Positions 14,030-26,205 of a stretch of DNA of 64,000 bases are shown here, piece after piece; the stretch's first letter is position 1, and every line of letters begins with the position of its first letter. The translations under genes and the position numbers were made by a program. The notes under the pieces are model-generated. The model was not told the origin of the DNA. It did not search any database and saw nothing but the letters and a program-made list of their open reading frames with translations. The DNA is from Anadara kagoshimensis. Lineage: Eukaryota > Mollusca > Bivalvia > Arcoida > Arcidae. Location of the stretch: NCBI GenBank assembly GCA_021292105.1, contig CM037867.1:41604843-41668842 (forward strand), given 5' to 3'.

Positions 14030-14500
14030 TACATACTAATCCAGGTCCAAATCACAATCCAGAAGTAAAAACAAGTATACTAATCCATGTCCGAATCACA
14101 ATCCAGAAGTAAAGTAAAAACAAACATACTAATCCATGTTCGAATCACAATCCAGAAGCAAAGTAAAAACAAATATACTAATCCATGTCCGAATCACAAT
14201 CTAGAAGCAAAGTAAAAACAAACATACTAATCCATGTCCGAATCACAATCCAGAAGCAAAGAAAAACTTTCGAATTGACAAGTTAGGATAGACACGTGAA
14301 CTTCCACAAGGGAGGTGAGGCCGGTCCTCCGAAAAAGTAAGCAACCCCTGTTTCGCTAGCTACACTCGCCACGTGTGTAATCAAAATTGTGTGAAAGGAA
14401 CATTGAACTATGAGACGTCAAATATATCCAGGGCAATCCTTGACACAAAGACATCAAACTTATCAACAATACTGTGATGACGGCCATCAATTGGGAAGGA
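14030..14500 (+). repeat. Family-A dispersed repeat with five head units
   Basis: Five tandem units of about 49-50 bp with core ACTAATCCATGTCCGAATCA (14030-14270) are followed by the common body: GACAAGTTAGG, GTGAGGCCGG, GTGTGTAATCAAAATTGTGT and ATATATCCAGGGCAATCC. Other copies have a single head unit. It lies in intron 1 of copy B. Confidence 0.75.
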
Positions 14501-15143
14501 CTCAAATCAAGATTTCCTCGGCAAAAAAATGTCGAATATTATCAAAAGACCACTTGATATTTTGTTTTTTTTTTTAAAGTACTCGTTGTCAATCACAGCA
14601 ATCATTGTGCTAGTTCGACATCAATTTTATGGCTTTGATGGAAACGAAGTACCTCGAATGTATATGATATTTGCCAATAACAATTAGTAGCTAGCATTAG
14701 CACAACTGAAGTTAATGTTTCAGAGAAGGTTGTGTATTATCGTAATTTTAGTTTCTCTTATGTGACATACCCCTTATACATGTATAATCCATGTTGTTGA
14801 CTGATAACCGGAGTCCATATTAATTTTGATATTAAGTTTATTTTATTCCGACAGCTTCAATGTGGTGTTTATCGTTTTCCTCTAAAGTGCATCTTCTGAA
14901 ATTCTTTACGTTACCGGTTTTGTTATTTTTATATCATAAGGAACCCTTAAATTGAAAGCTAGGACGACACAGTTCTCATGTGACGGATACAATTAGCAAG
15001 GTCGCGAAAAATCGATAGAGGTCATGTGGTTATAGCTTGATAAAAAGCCAAAGTTAGCGGTATTATATCAAAACTGAATATGGGTTACATAGAACGACGT
15101 CGTTTTGTAGATTATATTTAAAGCGAACCTCGAAATTGAATTA

Positions 15144-16385
15144 CGAGGATTATTCTAAAAGTTATGCAACTAATGGGCTACCATACATTTCACAAATCTA
15201 ATTTGCATAAATCATATTCTTTTTGGTAACTTTATGGAATGTCTACCGAAACCTGTCCTATTTTTGTTCGTGAATACTTTCATTAAAAAGATATCTAATA
15301 ACAAGGTCAGTATAGTCATTTATACTGAACTTTTTTCTGGTAATTCTGAAAGAATCTATGAAGTTTAAAATAAGGGCATACATAAAAACAGAAGCTGTAC
15401 TAAATATATCAGCATCAGCTATTTATAATGAACTTTCTGAGGTTTATGGAAGCTCAAGTCTGTCATTTAGTGCATAAATGTAAAGCTGGTTTACAGAGTA
15501 CCAAAGATGCTGGACGATTTGGTAAACCAAGAACTGCAATGACTAAAAGTAATATTGCCTCTGTAAGAAACCGAGTAGACGAAGATGGAATATATACAGT
15601 GCAATATATATCTGATATGACTGGAATCTCAAAAGGAGGTGTACACAAAATATTGACATCCGAGTTAAAGCTCGGGAAAATATGTGCACGATGGGTCCAA
15701 CATTTGCTAACAGATGAACAGAAGGCGACGTGTAAAAATCTGTAAAGAACTTCTTAAAAATACAAGAACTGAAATAAGAGTTTTGTCTGATATAGTGACG
15801 GGTGATGAAACTTGGATATACTATTTTCAACCACAAAGGAAAGTTGACAATAAAATGTGGATAAAAACAAAAGGCACAAGACCAATTATTGCAAGGAGAT
15901 GTCAGAGTGTTAAGAAGGTATTATACGCAATATTCTTTAATTCAAGTGGCCCAGTTGTTCAAATCCCAGTTCCTAAAGGTCGAGGTATCAATGGGAAGTT
16001 TTACAGAGACAATGTTCTGAAAAAGTCAAGAATTTTTACTCCAGTAAGCGACCAAAAAGCGGTATGAGAAATGTTCGTTTGCTTCGACAATGTACCTGCA
16101 CACAAATGTAAACTTGTTCGAGAATATTTGAAGAATGAGAAGATTCTTGAGATACCTTATCCACTATACTCTCTTGATTTAAGTCCCTGTGACGCTTTCC
16201 TATTTCCTAAATTGAAGAAAATGTTATCAGATTGTCGATATAACTTGAGAAATGCAGTGAGCAGTGCTGTATACCTGTGTCTAAACAACATTTCAAATGC
16301 GGAGTATTAAAGTAAAAATTGTTGTTACCCAAGTCTTTGTTTTTTATTTTAGAGCCTACTTGCAAAACGTTTTGAGCAACCCTCG
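15144..16385 (+). mobile_element. Mariner (DD34D) transposon, complete but inactive
   Basis: The element is 1,242 bp, with imperfect inverted ends of about 27 bp (CGAGGATTATTCTAAAAGTT at the left, matching the complement of the right end, which finishes in AACCCTCG) and TA on both sides. This fits mariner size and TA target duplication. It lies in intron 1 of copy B. Transposase reading is scattered over three frames (see next entry). Confidence 0.85.
15358..16310 (+). pseudogene. Mariner transposase, frameshifted
   Basis: The reading starts at ATG 15358 with the typical N-terminal ISASAIYNELSEVYG. It shifts frame near 15475 into the helix-turn-helix region (GRFGKPRT, ISDMTGISKGGVHKIL) and shifts again near 15725 into a catalytic region with TGDETWIYYF (first Asp). 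After an in-frame TGA at 16065-16067 it continues with CFDNVPAH (second Asp) and YSLDLSPCDAFLFPKLK (third Asp). There are 34 residues between the second and third Asp, so this is DD34D mariner. Two frameshifts and a stop make it inactive. Confidence 0.85.
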
Positions 16386-16789
16386 TATTTGAATGAAAAT
16401 AAGACTATATTTTTGTACCGGTATAAGCTTAGATAATATAGAAATCTGTTCCGTCACTAAGTGCAAGTTCTGCATAGCGTCAAATTGAAATTATTTACTT
16501 TAATAAATCATTTAGAAAAATGCAAATCATCATCAAATATGACGGATATGCAAATGAATAAAAAATCTCTTTTTTGGGTATGATTTAGGCTGTTAGTTGC
16601 CTATTGCACATGACAAATCCTTGGAAAAAAGACTAAATTTCGGCGATTTTTGAAAGGGACAACATTGCAACAAGTACAGAAAATCCTCAATGAAATGGAG
16701 AAACATAAAAAGGCTCTGTCATGTTTGTGTGACATGATAAAGGCTGATAAGGAAAAACATACGAAAGAGGGTAAAAACAGAAAGATAGA

Positions 16790-16855
16790 AAGAGAAAGAT
16801 TGAGAGAGAGATTTAAAGTGTGTGTGTGTGTGCGTGTGTGTGTGTGTGTGTGTAA
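16790..16855 (+). repeat. (GA)-(GT)n microsatellite in intron 2 of copy B
   Basis: Short GA part and longer GT part. Confidence 0.8.
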
Positions 16856-17559
16856 CAGTGCTTGGTGACAGTCCCTGTGTGTGCCTGACTGCCTGCCTGT
16901 ATGTGTATCTGTATGTATGTGTGTTTAATCAAGATTGTAACTAGATACTTCACAAGAATATTCACACAAAAAACATAAATATACATCCATCATTCAAAAT
17001 TCAAAGTAAAAATTGTGATAAGTTTATTACTTAACTTTTACATCTTTAGCATTCTATCAAAATGCAATGCTGTTATTTTGATGCAATTACATTTTTTTCT
17101 TTAAGAAAGAAAGATTTGTTATTTCAGGAGCAGCCATCTATGAGAGATGGGGACGTACTACATGTCCAGGAAATGGTTCAGAATTGATGTATTCGGGTAA
17201 GACACGAATTAAGAATGTACGCTGTAAAACGATATGTGTATTTTTTTTAAAACTCTTATTCCATCCACGGTACCTAAGAAGACCGTCTAAATGTAAATGG
17301 AACAATTTTCAGTAGGTCGTAAAACTCAATTACTAATCATTCTGTTCTCTAATCAATTGAAACTTAAGTTCTTTTTCCCTTTGTAAATAGATAAATTTTC
17401 AAAACAATATCTGTATCAAATTTAAGTGTCAACACCATCCCTTTGCTTGAAGTCAGGAAAGTGAAGGATTCTGTATAGTAAATAAACATACCCTATACCA
17501 ATGATTTCTCATACGTTCCTCTCATTCCCAATTTTTATTACACACGTTGTGAGTTTAGC

Positions 17560-17690
17560 TATCTAAGCAGGAGGTGCTTAACCTCCCGGAGCATTCGGTC
17601 TCACTTCTTTGTTGCAAGTTAACGTGTTTCAAACGATTCAGAAGCTTCAAACGTTTTCCTTTGCAATTTGGACATTACGACAATTCGTAT
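17560..17690 (-). repeat. Family-A fragment after copy B exon 3
   Basis: Reverse fragment at the position equivalent to 5515-5650. It is the last sequence here that is clearly shared with intron 3 of the other copies; beyond it copy B loses alignment. Confidence 0.5.
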
Positions 17691-18587
17691 GGCTAACAGC
17701 TCAGTGATAAAACACATATATGCGATAATAAACCTACAACAGTTTTCAAACGGATGACAACCTGGGACATTCATGGTACAGACCAATACTTATATATATC
17801 AATTACAAATTATTATTATTATTATTATAACTTTCAAATGTCTCCCAAGATATTTGCAAATTTTCTTTTACATGTTACATCTGGTATATTTAAAATCTAG
17901 CTATGCTTGTTTAGTCATGTTGTAACGTAACAAGCGTGAATTTACTATTTCTTAATACCAGAATGATTAGCGTGTTTACAAATGGAAATCAAAAATACAA
18001 TTCCATGCTAAAGATATTATCCAAAACATCAAAGGAAAAACAATGGAAACTCACAAACTAGCTAAACATTTTTACCCTAATCAGCAACGTTAGTTCGCAT
18101 AATCGGGAAGGCTACGAATCTCCAGTTGAACTAGCACATCCGTCTTGTTTAAATTTAAAATCAAGAATGAAGGAAATTTAAAAACGTCACAAACTTCTCT
18201 TACTCGACTTTAGTTCGGTTTGTAGCGACTCTACACGGAAGTCAAAAAATACAGTCATTATTTATATCTGGATACCACTTGGACGTTAACAAATCGTAAT
18301 ATTAATTTACATTTTTGTATTTAAATAGGTTAGATTAAACATTAAGAACCTATCAAAAACAATCATACCGGCCAGTGTACAAATCGTAATCACAAAGCTA
18401 GGTTAAAAATTTGAAAACTTGCAGATTAGCTTCAACATCTGAACAAGTGAATTGAGACCAGGTATTCCGGAAAGTTTTACTTAACATCTACCTTAGAACT
18501 GCAAATTACAGGGCTAATATTTTGTGTCGAAACTTGTATGAAACAAGGAATTGAGAGAGTAATAGTGTTTTACGCCCAAGTCGAAAA

Positions 18588-18895
18588 TATTTCACTTATA
18601 TCAAGACGTCGCCAGCTATAGGAGACGATTCAGAAATTTTGCCTGTTTGTTGTTCTGATGGCATTATACAGCAGGGTTCTTTATCGTGTCAAGCCCATCA
18701 TGACACGGGACCGCGCTTATATTAAGATTTCATCCGAAAGAACCGTGACTTTCATTTCGTAATGCCGAGTGCTTGGCGAAAGAACAGTCACTACCCACTT
18801 TAAAGCCTTAGGTTAGAACCGGTCGGGGCTTAAGCCACGACTTCCAAATTACGGACGACCACTCTATTAACTGAGCTACCGCAGTACTTGAAACT
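18588..18895 (-). repeat. tRNA-derived SINE, copy 1
   Basis: The complement of the right end reads GCGGTAGCTCAGTTAATAGA (pol III A box), followed by a B-box-like region near the GACCGGTCGGGG motif. The body holds GCCGAGTGCTTGGCGAAAG and the far end GTCGCCAGCTATAGG plus AATATTTCACTTATATC. Related copies lie at 55636-55945 (-), 29568-29830 (+) and 39600-39830 (+, partial). Confidence 0.65.
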
Positions 18896-18899
18896 GTCT

Positions 18900-19215
18900 A
18901 GGGTTACTAAGAAAATGAATCAATACAGGTCGATCATTGAAAACATTTACAATGAGAAAAAGAAATTTGTAATTTTAAACATGTATGCCAACAGCCAAGG
19001 TACCCAAGAAAACTAAATAATAATTGGAAATATTTACAACAAGAGAAAGAAATTTGTATTTTAAAAACATGTATGACAGCAGCGAAGGTACCCAAGAAAA
19101 TTAAACAACACAGGTCGATAAACATTTACAATCAGAGAAAGAAAATTGTGACTGAAAAAAACTATTTAGGAGCAGCAAACGTGACTAGGAAAATGAAACT
19201 TTAAACAACACAGAT
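18900..19215 (+). repeat. Minisatellite of about 85-bp units
   Basis: About 3.5 diverged units with AACATTTACAA, GAGAAA, AATTTGTA, ACATGTATG, CAGC and AAGGTACCCAAGAAAA. It sits between a SINE and the PAN-GON gene. Confidence 0.55.
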
Positions 19216-19733
19216 TTGTGATAAATTAATCAACAGCAAGATAAAGGAAAAAGACAAAACCTTATTTGTACCACAAAACCATTAATTTTCTCCTGAACCT
19301 TATACACCTTTGAATTTCATATATGAACATTGTTAGATGTAAAAAGGTCTGGAAATTACTTGTTAGAAGTCGAAACTATTGTAATCGATAGGCAAAAATA
19401 AATCAGAATATACATAAGACTTACATTGTGTGTGTCAATTTGATTTATAATTGCAATTTCTTTCTCATTTTTACATCAAGTGTATGTTTTTGTTAACATT
19501 TTTAAACGAAATTTGGTCCATTCATGCAGAAAATATTGCTACCCAACAGGGATTTAATTTGCGTGTAAGTATCATTGTTGAAATCCGTGATTTGTTTTCA
19601 ATGGATAAATACATTCAATATAAACGAAATAGATGTTTTATATACATACTGTGCCAGTATACGACTTTTGAGTGCTTTCTGATATCAGCAGAAAAAAAGA
19701 AAAAAAAACATCATTACTTCACTCTCGTACAAG

Positions 19734-22700
19734 ATGAACAGTTTAGATTTCCGTATGGTCCCAAATATCATAATGATTTTATGTTTAGCTGTAATTTGTA
19801 TATGTTTGATATCACTACCTATCGAAACGAAAGGTAAGTTAGTTATGTGATAATGAACTATGATAATAATAAAATTATTGTTTTCGATTGGTGTCATTTT
19901 ATAATTTTTCATGTTTACAATATCCAGAATTTAAAATAAAGCTTTTTTGTATAAGTTAATTAACAATACAGTTTAGGTCTGTTTTGTAATCGGTTTTGTC
20001 AAAATTATATCTAGACTCAACATTATAAAAAGGCCTTAGTATTGGTGTTTCATAAAATGCATTATCATGGCAGATCATGATACGTACAAAATGCAAAACA
20101 CAATAACTATGAATTAGAAAACATTTATTTCAAGATTATATGCCACTAAATCAGATATAAAAAATTTAACTAAGATGGCGCAATTGCTCATTTTGAGGTT
20201 AAAACAAAGCATACCAGTCCAAACTCAAATTACAATAATAGCCAACCACGTAAGTTTCACCAGGGAAGTAAGGTCGGGTGTTACGAAAGAGTTTAGCTAG
20301 CTACGTCAGCCACGTGTGTAATTAAATTGCGGTTAAAAGGAACATGGAACTGTGAGACGTGAAATATATACAGGGAATATTTATAAGTTTGTAATATCCC
20401 TGAGTCAAGAATTTAACTTTAAGCAGTTGCTTTGTTGTGTGGAGTTCCTGTAGTGACAATAGCCCAACTGTGACACAAATACACAATATGCCATTATGTT
20501 GTTTCTATTACATTGTACAAATGATAAGCAAAATATTTTCAAACATTTTCAAGACGAAAACATATCAATAAAATCGAGATATATTATCTTTGATTTATGT
20601 ATTTATGTTTCCCTCTCAAATGAAATGATCGTTTAATGTCATAAAAAGAAGCATTCTTGTGAATCGTGTAAGCTATAAACGCGTGTAAAGAATTTTGCTA
20701 GCTAGATCTTTTAGTGAAATGATATTTTGCATTATCAAACAAATCATCAGTAAAATATTTTCAAACATACTTATATAATCAAATACTAATCAATGTCCAA
20801 ACAAAGAGAATACTTTGAAACTTAAAACTTAGGTTAGACACGTTAACTGCCACCAGGTAAGTGAGGCCGGTTGCTCCGGAAGAGTGAGCATTTTAAGAGT
20901 TCCTAAAATGTAAACCAAAGGAAACAATTGTACTAGACTTTGCTTTATTTAAATCTGGTTAATCAGCTAAATGATGAGCGTATAGTTTACAAAGATTAGT
21001 TTTAGAGGAATGTCGAAAACAATTAACTCAACAATTAATCCTTAGAGTTTATTACCACTACGGTGACTTTGTACAACACAACAGGCTGCTCGCAAATAAA
21101 TTGTTAACTGAAGAATATTGCAAGGATAGCCTTATCAAGACCCTCAAAAAGTTTTATGGCCGTCATCGCAGTGTTGTTGACAAGTTTGATGTCTCAGTGT
21201 CCAGAATTCCCCTGGTAATTTTAGACGTCCCATAGTTCCATATTTCTTTCACCCAAGTTTGAATACATACTGTGAAATCATTAATTTTCGTTGGGTCTAA
21301 TTTTCGTGGAATCGGTAAAAAATAACATTTCGTTGGGACGTAAATTCGTGGTTTTACTGTTATGTCAAAAATGTAGTTTGTCCTTTGAGCCTTGATAACG
21401 GGTAGGAAGTCATCATTTGTTTGTTTATCGGCACCTATAGAAAAAGTTATTTGTTTAAATAAGAAAGCAATGAACCGTGACGGAGACACGGATTAATGAC
21501 TAAGTCTCGGTTAGGCGCTAATTACCTGTTATCATTATATCAGTAACAATTAACTACACAAGCGATGTGACACCTGGCCTGAGTAGATCTACCTGTTACG
21601 TTGTTCAAATAAGCGGTAATTAATTTAGATTTAAAAGTTTATGCATAGAACATCAATCACAACGTGTTTTATAATCACTTTACACGAAACTGAATGTTTT
21701 TTCTGTGACATCGACAACTTTATAAAAATTTTAATTATTGACCTCTGATGACCTAATCAGCTGTTTACGAGAGTAACAATGGCGGCTCTTACCGATTCGA
21801 ATGAAGTTTCGCTTTTTAGAAATCAAACAACTGACTTAGTAATCATAAATATAAAACAGGTTTATAGAGATGATTAAAATGCTTATTTAATTAATATGTA
21901 ATCGGATTAGAATTTAAATGAGACGGACCATAATTGATGATGAAAGTTACGGTTAGAAACCTGTCTGTCCCTATCGTCCCGACCAGTTCCTAATTGAAAA
22001 CAAACATTTAAAAAAAATTAATGAAGAATTTATTAAACATAATATATGTACTTAAATAATTTTCATAATTAAATCAAACATCCACGCATATTTACCTCGT
22101 GAAACGTTTGTGTTAATGTGCGAGTTACGCTAGAGCAAAAAAAAAATATGGTACATATATGCATGTCCATTAGTTATCATATATCTTGTCTTTTTACTTG
22201 AGGTTAATATTTCGTGGTAGTCGTAAATTCGTGGTTCAGACTGTCCACTAAAACCACGAAAATTGATCCCCAACGAAAATTAATGATTTCACAGTACGTG
22301 GCAAGTGTAGCTAGCTAATCAGGGTGTGCTTCCGGAGAAACCGGCCTCACTTCTCTGATGGAAGTTTACGTGTCTAACCTGACTTGTCAGTTTCAAAGTT
22401 TGTACTGTGCTTCTGGATTGTGATTCAGACATGGTTTAGTATTTTTGTTAATGTTTGGTAATAATGATCACTCTAGCACATACACATAGCTCTATATCTT
22501 AAGCTGTCATGGCCATTGTACGAAGCGAACGAAAAATAAGTTACATTACAAAAATATCAGAAAATGACGTTTTTATACAGGAGTAATACGTTTTTCATTG
22601 TCTTTCATTTTATGGCAAATACATATTTGTGATTGTGATTTGTGATATTACAAACTGACATCAAAATTCTGAATAAAAATAAATGGTTCATGTTTGATTT

Positions 22701-23189
22701 TAAAATTATCAATCGTTTTATGAGGAATTAATACAGTCAAACATGTCTGTATATCTATTTTTATTTTAACTAGATATTTTCCTGGAAAAGGATCCTACAT
22801 TTGACGATTTAATTATAGATACCAATGTGTGTAATGCGGAAGAATACCAAGTACCCAGTATAATTACATGTTCCATATTTTGTCTCAAAAATCCACTGTG
22901 TAAATCCATATTCTACAACCAAAGAACAGAAATATGTAGTATACATGGAGAAAAATATACAATACAAGACCTATATCGATCATCAACTTCACCAGACTCT
23001 ATCTACTTTAATGTGAACGACGGAATTAAAACAGGTACAACTTCCTTATACAACCTATTAATTATGCAACACTAGTTCGTTGTTTTGGAATAACATTCCT
23101 TATCAGTAGTGCTTGAACTAATATTAGGGATTTTTTTTCAAATGATCATACATAAAGAAGTTGAAATGAGAAAAAAAGAACGATCAAAA

Positions 23190-23250
<61 letters not shown>

Positions 23251-26205
23251 GTAATTAAAAACCATAAATTTTTATTCACATCGTGCCAAGTGTGTTTCAT
23301 AACTATCTTCTTTTGAGATGATCGACATTGATTTGACTATAAATAATATTCTTCACATTAATGCGTATTTAAAAAGACTTTCTTTATAGTTACTTGAATA
23401 GTATAAATAATTACGTGGTGCTTGTAGCTTGCTAAACAGAGCTGCTTACACTAACGGAATACCGTCTCACTTCCATGGTGGAAGTTACATGTTTTACCTA
23501 ATTTGTCAGTGTCAAAGTTTTTACTTTGTTTTGAGATTATAATTTGGACATGGATTGCTATTTCTGGTTTTTTTACTTTGACCTTACGAACATAAGATTA
23601 CCATTCAGTTCTTCAATTTCGGTAGCGTAAAAAGGTGCAAAAATCAACCTAATACAACTGAATCCTAATAATTAAATTGGTTTGAAATGGGGATTGCCGC
23701 TGTAACGCGTGATTACATCCCTTACTGTTTGTACGGGACGTTTTAGAAAACATTTAGGTCGCATATTCTTCGGTCGGAATAACTTTCGTTTTTACGGGAA
23801 AACGTAAAGTGATATATTTCCATATCCATTAGATGTCATTGTTTGGTGATATGTCAGGGTATATTGAATTTATTTGTCGGAATTACTTTCAAATGGCTTC
23901 GAGCATTGCAAAGTGGGTGACAGTAGTAATTCGACATTTTATTGAATGTTTAAATTGCAAAACAAAATTATTTCACAATTTTTCGTATTTAAAATTAAAT
24001 TAAACTTCTATGCCTATTCTATATTTATTTTTGAATGAAAATGACGAATTTGTTTACTGTTAATGTTATTTTAATTGCATTGTACTAATTTAATTTTTGT
24101 TAATTTTTCGGTCGAAATATTAACGCGATAATATTCCGACGTGTAAAATAACACATTAACGTGTTTAGGCAACATTGATGGACTGCTATATATATTCCGT
24201 TTCAATATTGTATGCATTATTGACGTCTTATAATCCGTTCCCTGATTTAGATCAGATAGTTAAAAATTTTAAAACATTGCGAAAATTCAGCCCCGTGAAA
24301 TTAAATACATTTACAGTGTATCGTAGCAACAAATTATAATCAAAATCAAACACTAACCCATGTCCAAATCACAATCCCAAGGCAAAGTAAAGACTTTCAA
24401 ACTGTAAAAAAATTATCTAGCCAACTGAACTTTCTCCAAGAAGTGAGTCCGGTTGCTCCAGAAGGTAAGCATTAGTCATATCCAATCATAATGCCGTTAT
24501 TTAAGTCTATGTATTTCTATACAGGTGTTCGGACATGTCAAGAGTTAAAGGTATGCAACGCACAGTATGGTGACGGCGAATACTGGCTTTATCCTGCAGG
24601 AAATAACTACAAGAAAACAAAGATATATTGTCACAACATGACAGGGAACGAACCGAAGGAATACATAACCCTGCTAAACAAGGATGATAATGAATCACTG
24701 TTAAATGGATCTACATTATCATCCACCATCCCATGTACGTGGACATTACATCAAATTAAACGAGGATTGTTTCGCAAAATACGGATTAACGCTACTGTAA
24801 GTTTAAAATTTCAATCATTTTACAAAACATTGTCTTAAAAATACAGCATCAACCTCTCACTTTTTTAAACATCAGATATTATTGCTTACTGTCTGTAGTC
24901 TGCAGTATTTCTTTATTGTAGAATATGATAGTGGACACAAAAGACGTGACATTTGCAGATCTTAGAATTGGTTTCGGACAGATAAAAATAGAAAGAGCAG
25001 TAGAATATGCATTAGGTATAGGATGTTCGATCGCGTCAACTACAAAAGGGTGTCCAAGAATTGGTTACTTTAAGATCAATACTACAGGAACGGGCCTCGT
25101 TGTCTCACCGTCTGTACGTACTTATAAAATATTTTGTCTCATGTGCCCTCTTTACACGTTTCGTGTGATTGCTATTTAAGGTAGGGTTGTTTTTTCAAGG
25201 TATTTCCTATGTTGCTATTTTTCTTGCTACGGCTATATTGTTGTTTAAATTGTAGTTTTTTTTGTTAAAGAAATTCTAAAAATTAAATTATGAGAAATGA
25301 AAAAATTATTATTATGTTTTTGAAGTATGAAAGAATTGGACAATGCGCATACGTTAAATAATTCGCTACGGGAATTATTTAGTGTGCAAAATGGTCAATT
25401 CTTTCGTACTTTCATAACAAATCGAAAAATTAATTTCATGCTTATAATATTTTCTATCATATAGGTAAATTTCACAAGTTCAGGATATGCACCTGTCCCT
25501 ATGGAATTATATAGGTCACCAGATAATCGCGTGATTTGGGCAAAATGTGACGGATCTTGTGGTAGATGTCATCCAGATGGACCTCTGATACTTGTAAATG
25601 CTCAAGAACATGGTAAAATCCCTTATTTCAAAAATACTTGACTAAGACATAATTATTTGAGTAACCTTAATGAAAATAATAAACAATTGAAGTTATAAAT
25701 TGATAACCTAGTCATGTACAATAAACAAGCTCTAGATGAGCTGACGTAATGGCCGACACCACAATATTGTACTGGATACCTTTGACATCCCATAGTTTCA
25801 TGTTTCTTTCACACAATTTTGATAACACGTGACAGGTGTAGCTAGGTGAACAAGAGGTTATTACACTTCCGTAGCACTCGGCCTCACTTGCCTGGTGACA
25901 GTTCATGTGTTTAACCTAACTTGACTCCAAAGTTTTTACTTTCCTTTTGGATTGTGATTCGGACATGTCGATACAAGGTTCATAGATGATTCATACAAAA
26001 TATCCTTATATGTACATGTATTTATTTGCTACCTTTGAAAATTGTTTTTTCTCTTCTAAATTTAGAAATTTTTCTGTGTAAAAACATAATAATTAAATTT
26101 AATATCATCGACTAACCTTTGCAAAAGCAACCATAATTAATGTACTTGTATTTTCATTTATCAATTTCAGTTGATCCCGAATCGGCAGTATTTCCTGATT
26201 GTTAA
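19734..26205 (+). CDS. Secreted PAN/Apple-like plus GON domain protein (6 exons, 335 aa)
   Basis: Exons are 19734-19833, 22774-23034, 24525-24796, 24922-25113, 25465-25612 and 26171-26205 (TAA), with GT-AG borders and a total of 1008 nt. Exon 1 encodes a signal peptide (MVPNIIMILCLAVICICLIS; the upstream MNSLDFR is an alternative start). Exon 2 (residues 34-120) has the PAN/Apple cysteine pattern, including ITCSIFCLKNPLCKSIFYN. Exons 3-5 (about 122-324) match a GON domain: CQELKVCN, DGEYWLYPAGN, YCHNMTG, PKEYITL, FRKIRIN, GYFKINTTGTGLVVS and CDGSCGRC. GON is the last domain of ADAMTS9/20 and of C. elegans GON-1; no metalloprotease or thrombospondin repeat is present here. The last exon adds an acidic tail ending PDC. 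An extracellular or matrix-binding role is inferred. The gene sits inside the broken copy B of the collagen-C4-like array. Confidence 0.85.
20205..20900 (+). repeat. Two partial family-A repeats, forward
   Basis: Partial copies at about 20205-20400 and 20775-20900, both with the head-to-GTGAGGCCGG portion. They lie in intron 1 of the PAN-GON gene. Confidence 0.55.
21120..22440 (-). repeat. Family-A repeat, reverse, split by the 1,025-bp TIR element
   Basis: The halves 21120-21269 and 22295-22440 form one reverse copy (GTAGCTAGCT, CCGGCCTCACTTC, TTCTGGATTGTGATTC) once the TIR element is ignored. Confidence 0.7.
21270..22294. mobile_element. Non-autonomous TIR element with TA duplication (1,025 bp)
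   Basis: The ends are inverted copies beginning CTGTGAAATCATTAATTTTC, identical over about 26 bp and followed by further similar blocks rich in TTCGTGG. TA flanks both sides. It interrupts a reverse-strand family-A repeat whose halves lie at about 21120-21269 and 22295-22440. No transposase was found inside, so it is a MITE-like element in the Tc1/mariner style. It lies in intron 1 of the PAN-GON gene. Confidence 0.8.
23188..23253 (+). repeat. (ATT)n microsatellite
   Basis: About 21 ATT units in intron 2 of the PAN-GON gene. Confidence 0.9.
23410..23570 (-). repeat. Family-A repeat, reverse
   Basis: Shows ACGTGGTGCTTGTAGCTTGC, then CCGTCTCACTTCCATGGTGG and GATTATAATTTGGACATGG. It lies in intron 2 of the PAN-GON gene. 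Confidence 0.55.
24345..24475 (+). repeat. Family-A repeat fragment next to PAN-GON exon 3
   Basis: Head unit ACTAACCCATGTCCAAATCA and body to GGTTGCTCCAGAAGG. It ends about 50 bp before the exon 3 acceptor. Confidence 0.55.
25740..25965 (-). repeat. Family-A repeat, reverse, in last PAN-GON intron
   Basis: Complement of the body (GACATCCCATAGTTTCATGT, CGGCCTCACTTGCCTGGTG) and of the head (GATTGTGATTCGGACATG). Confidence 0.6.

Larger units (their letters stand above)
13123..17196 (+). pseudogene. Short-chain collagen C4-like copy B, exons 1-3, disabled
   Basis: Exon 1 (13123-13145, MFKEFSLW with the intron), exon 2 (16589-16770) and exon 3 (17128-17196) have exactly the lengths of the other copies (23, 182 and 69 nt) and intact splice sites. 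In exon 2 the frame from exon 1 meets TGA at 16611-16613, just after the signal peptide, where small compensating indels replace the codons seen in A, C and D; the frame is restored downstream. Exon 3 reads IYERWGRTTCPGNGSEL. Intron 1 holds a complete mariner. No exon 4 follows exon 3. A protein could only be made from the internal ATG in exon 2 and would lack a signal peptide, so this is called a pseudogene. Confidence 0.8.

Noticed and set aside
15428..15836. Several overlapping open frames on both strands of the mariner
   Set aside because: Only the plus-strand pieces match mariner transposase; the minus-strand frames are shadows.
21163..21489. 108-codon minus-strand frame
   Set aside because: It spans the border of a family-A repeat and the TIR element, so it is a chance fusion of repeat sequences.
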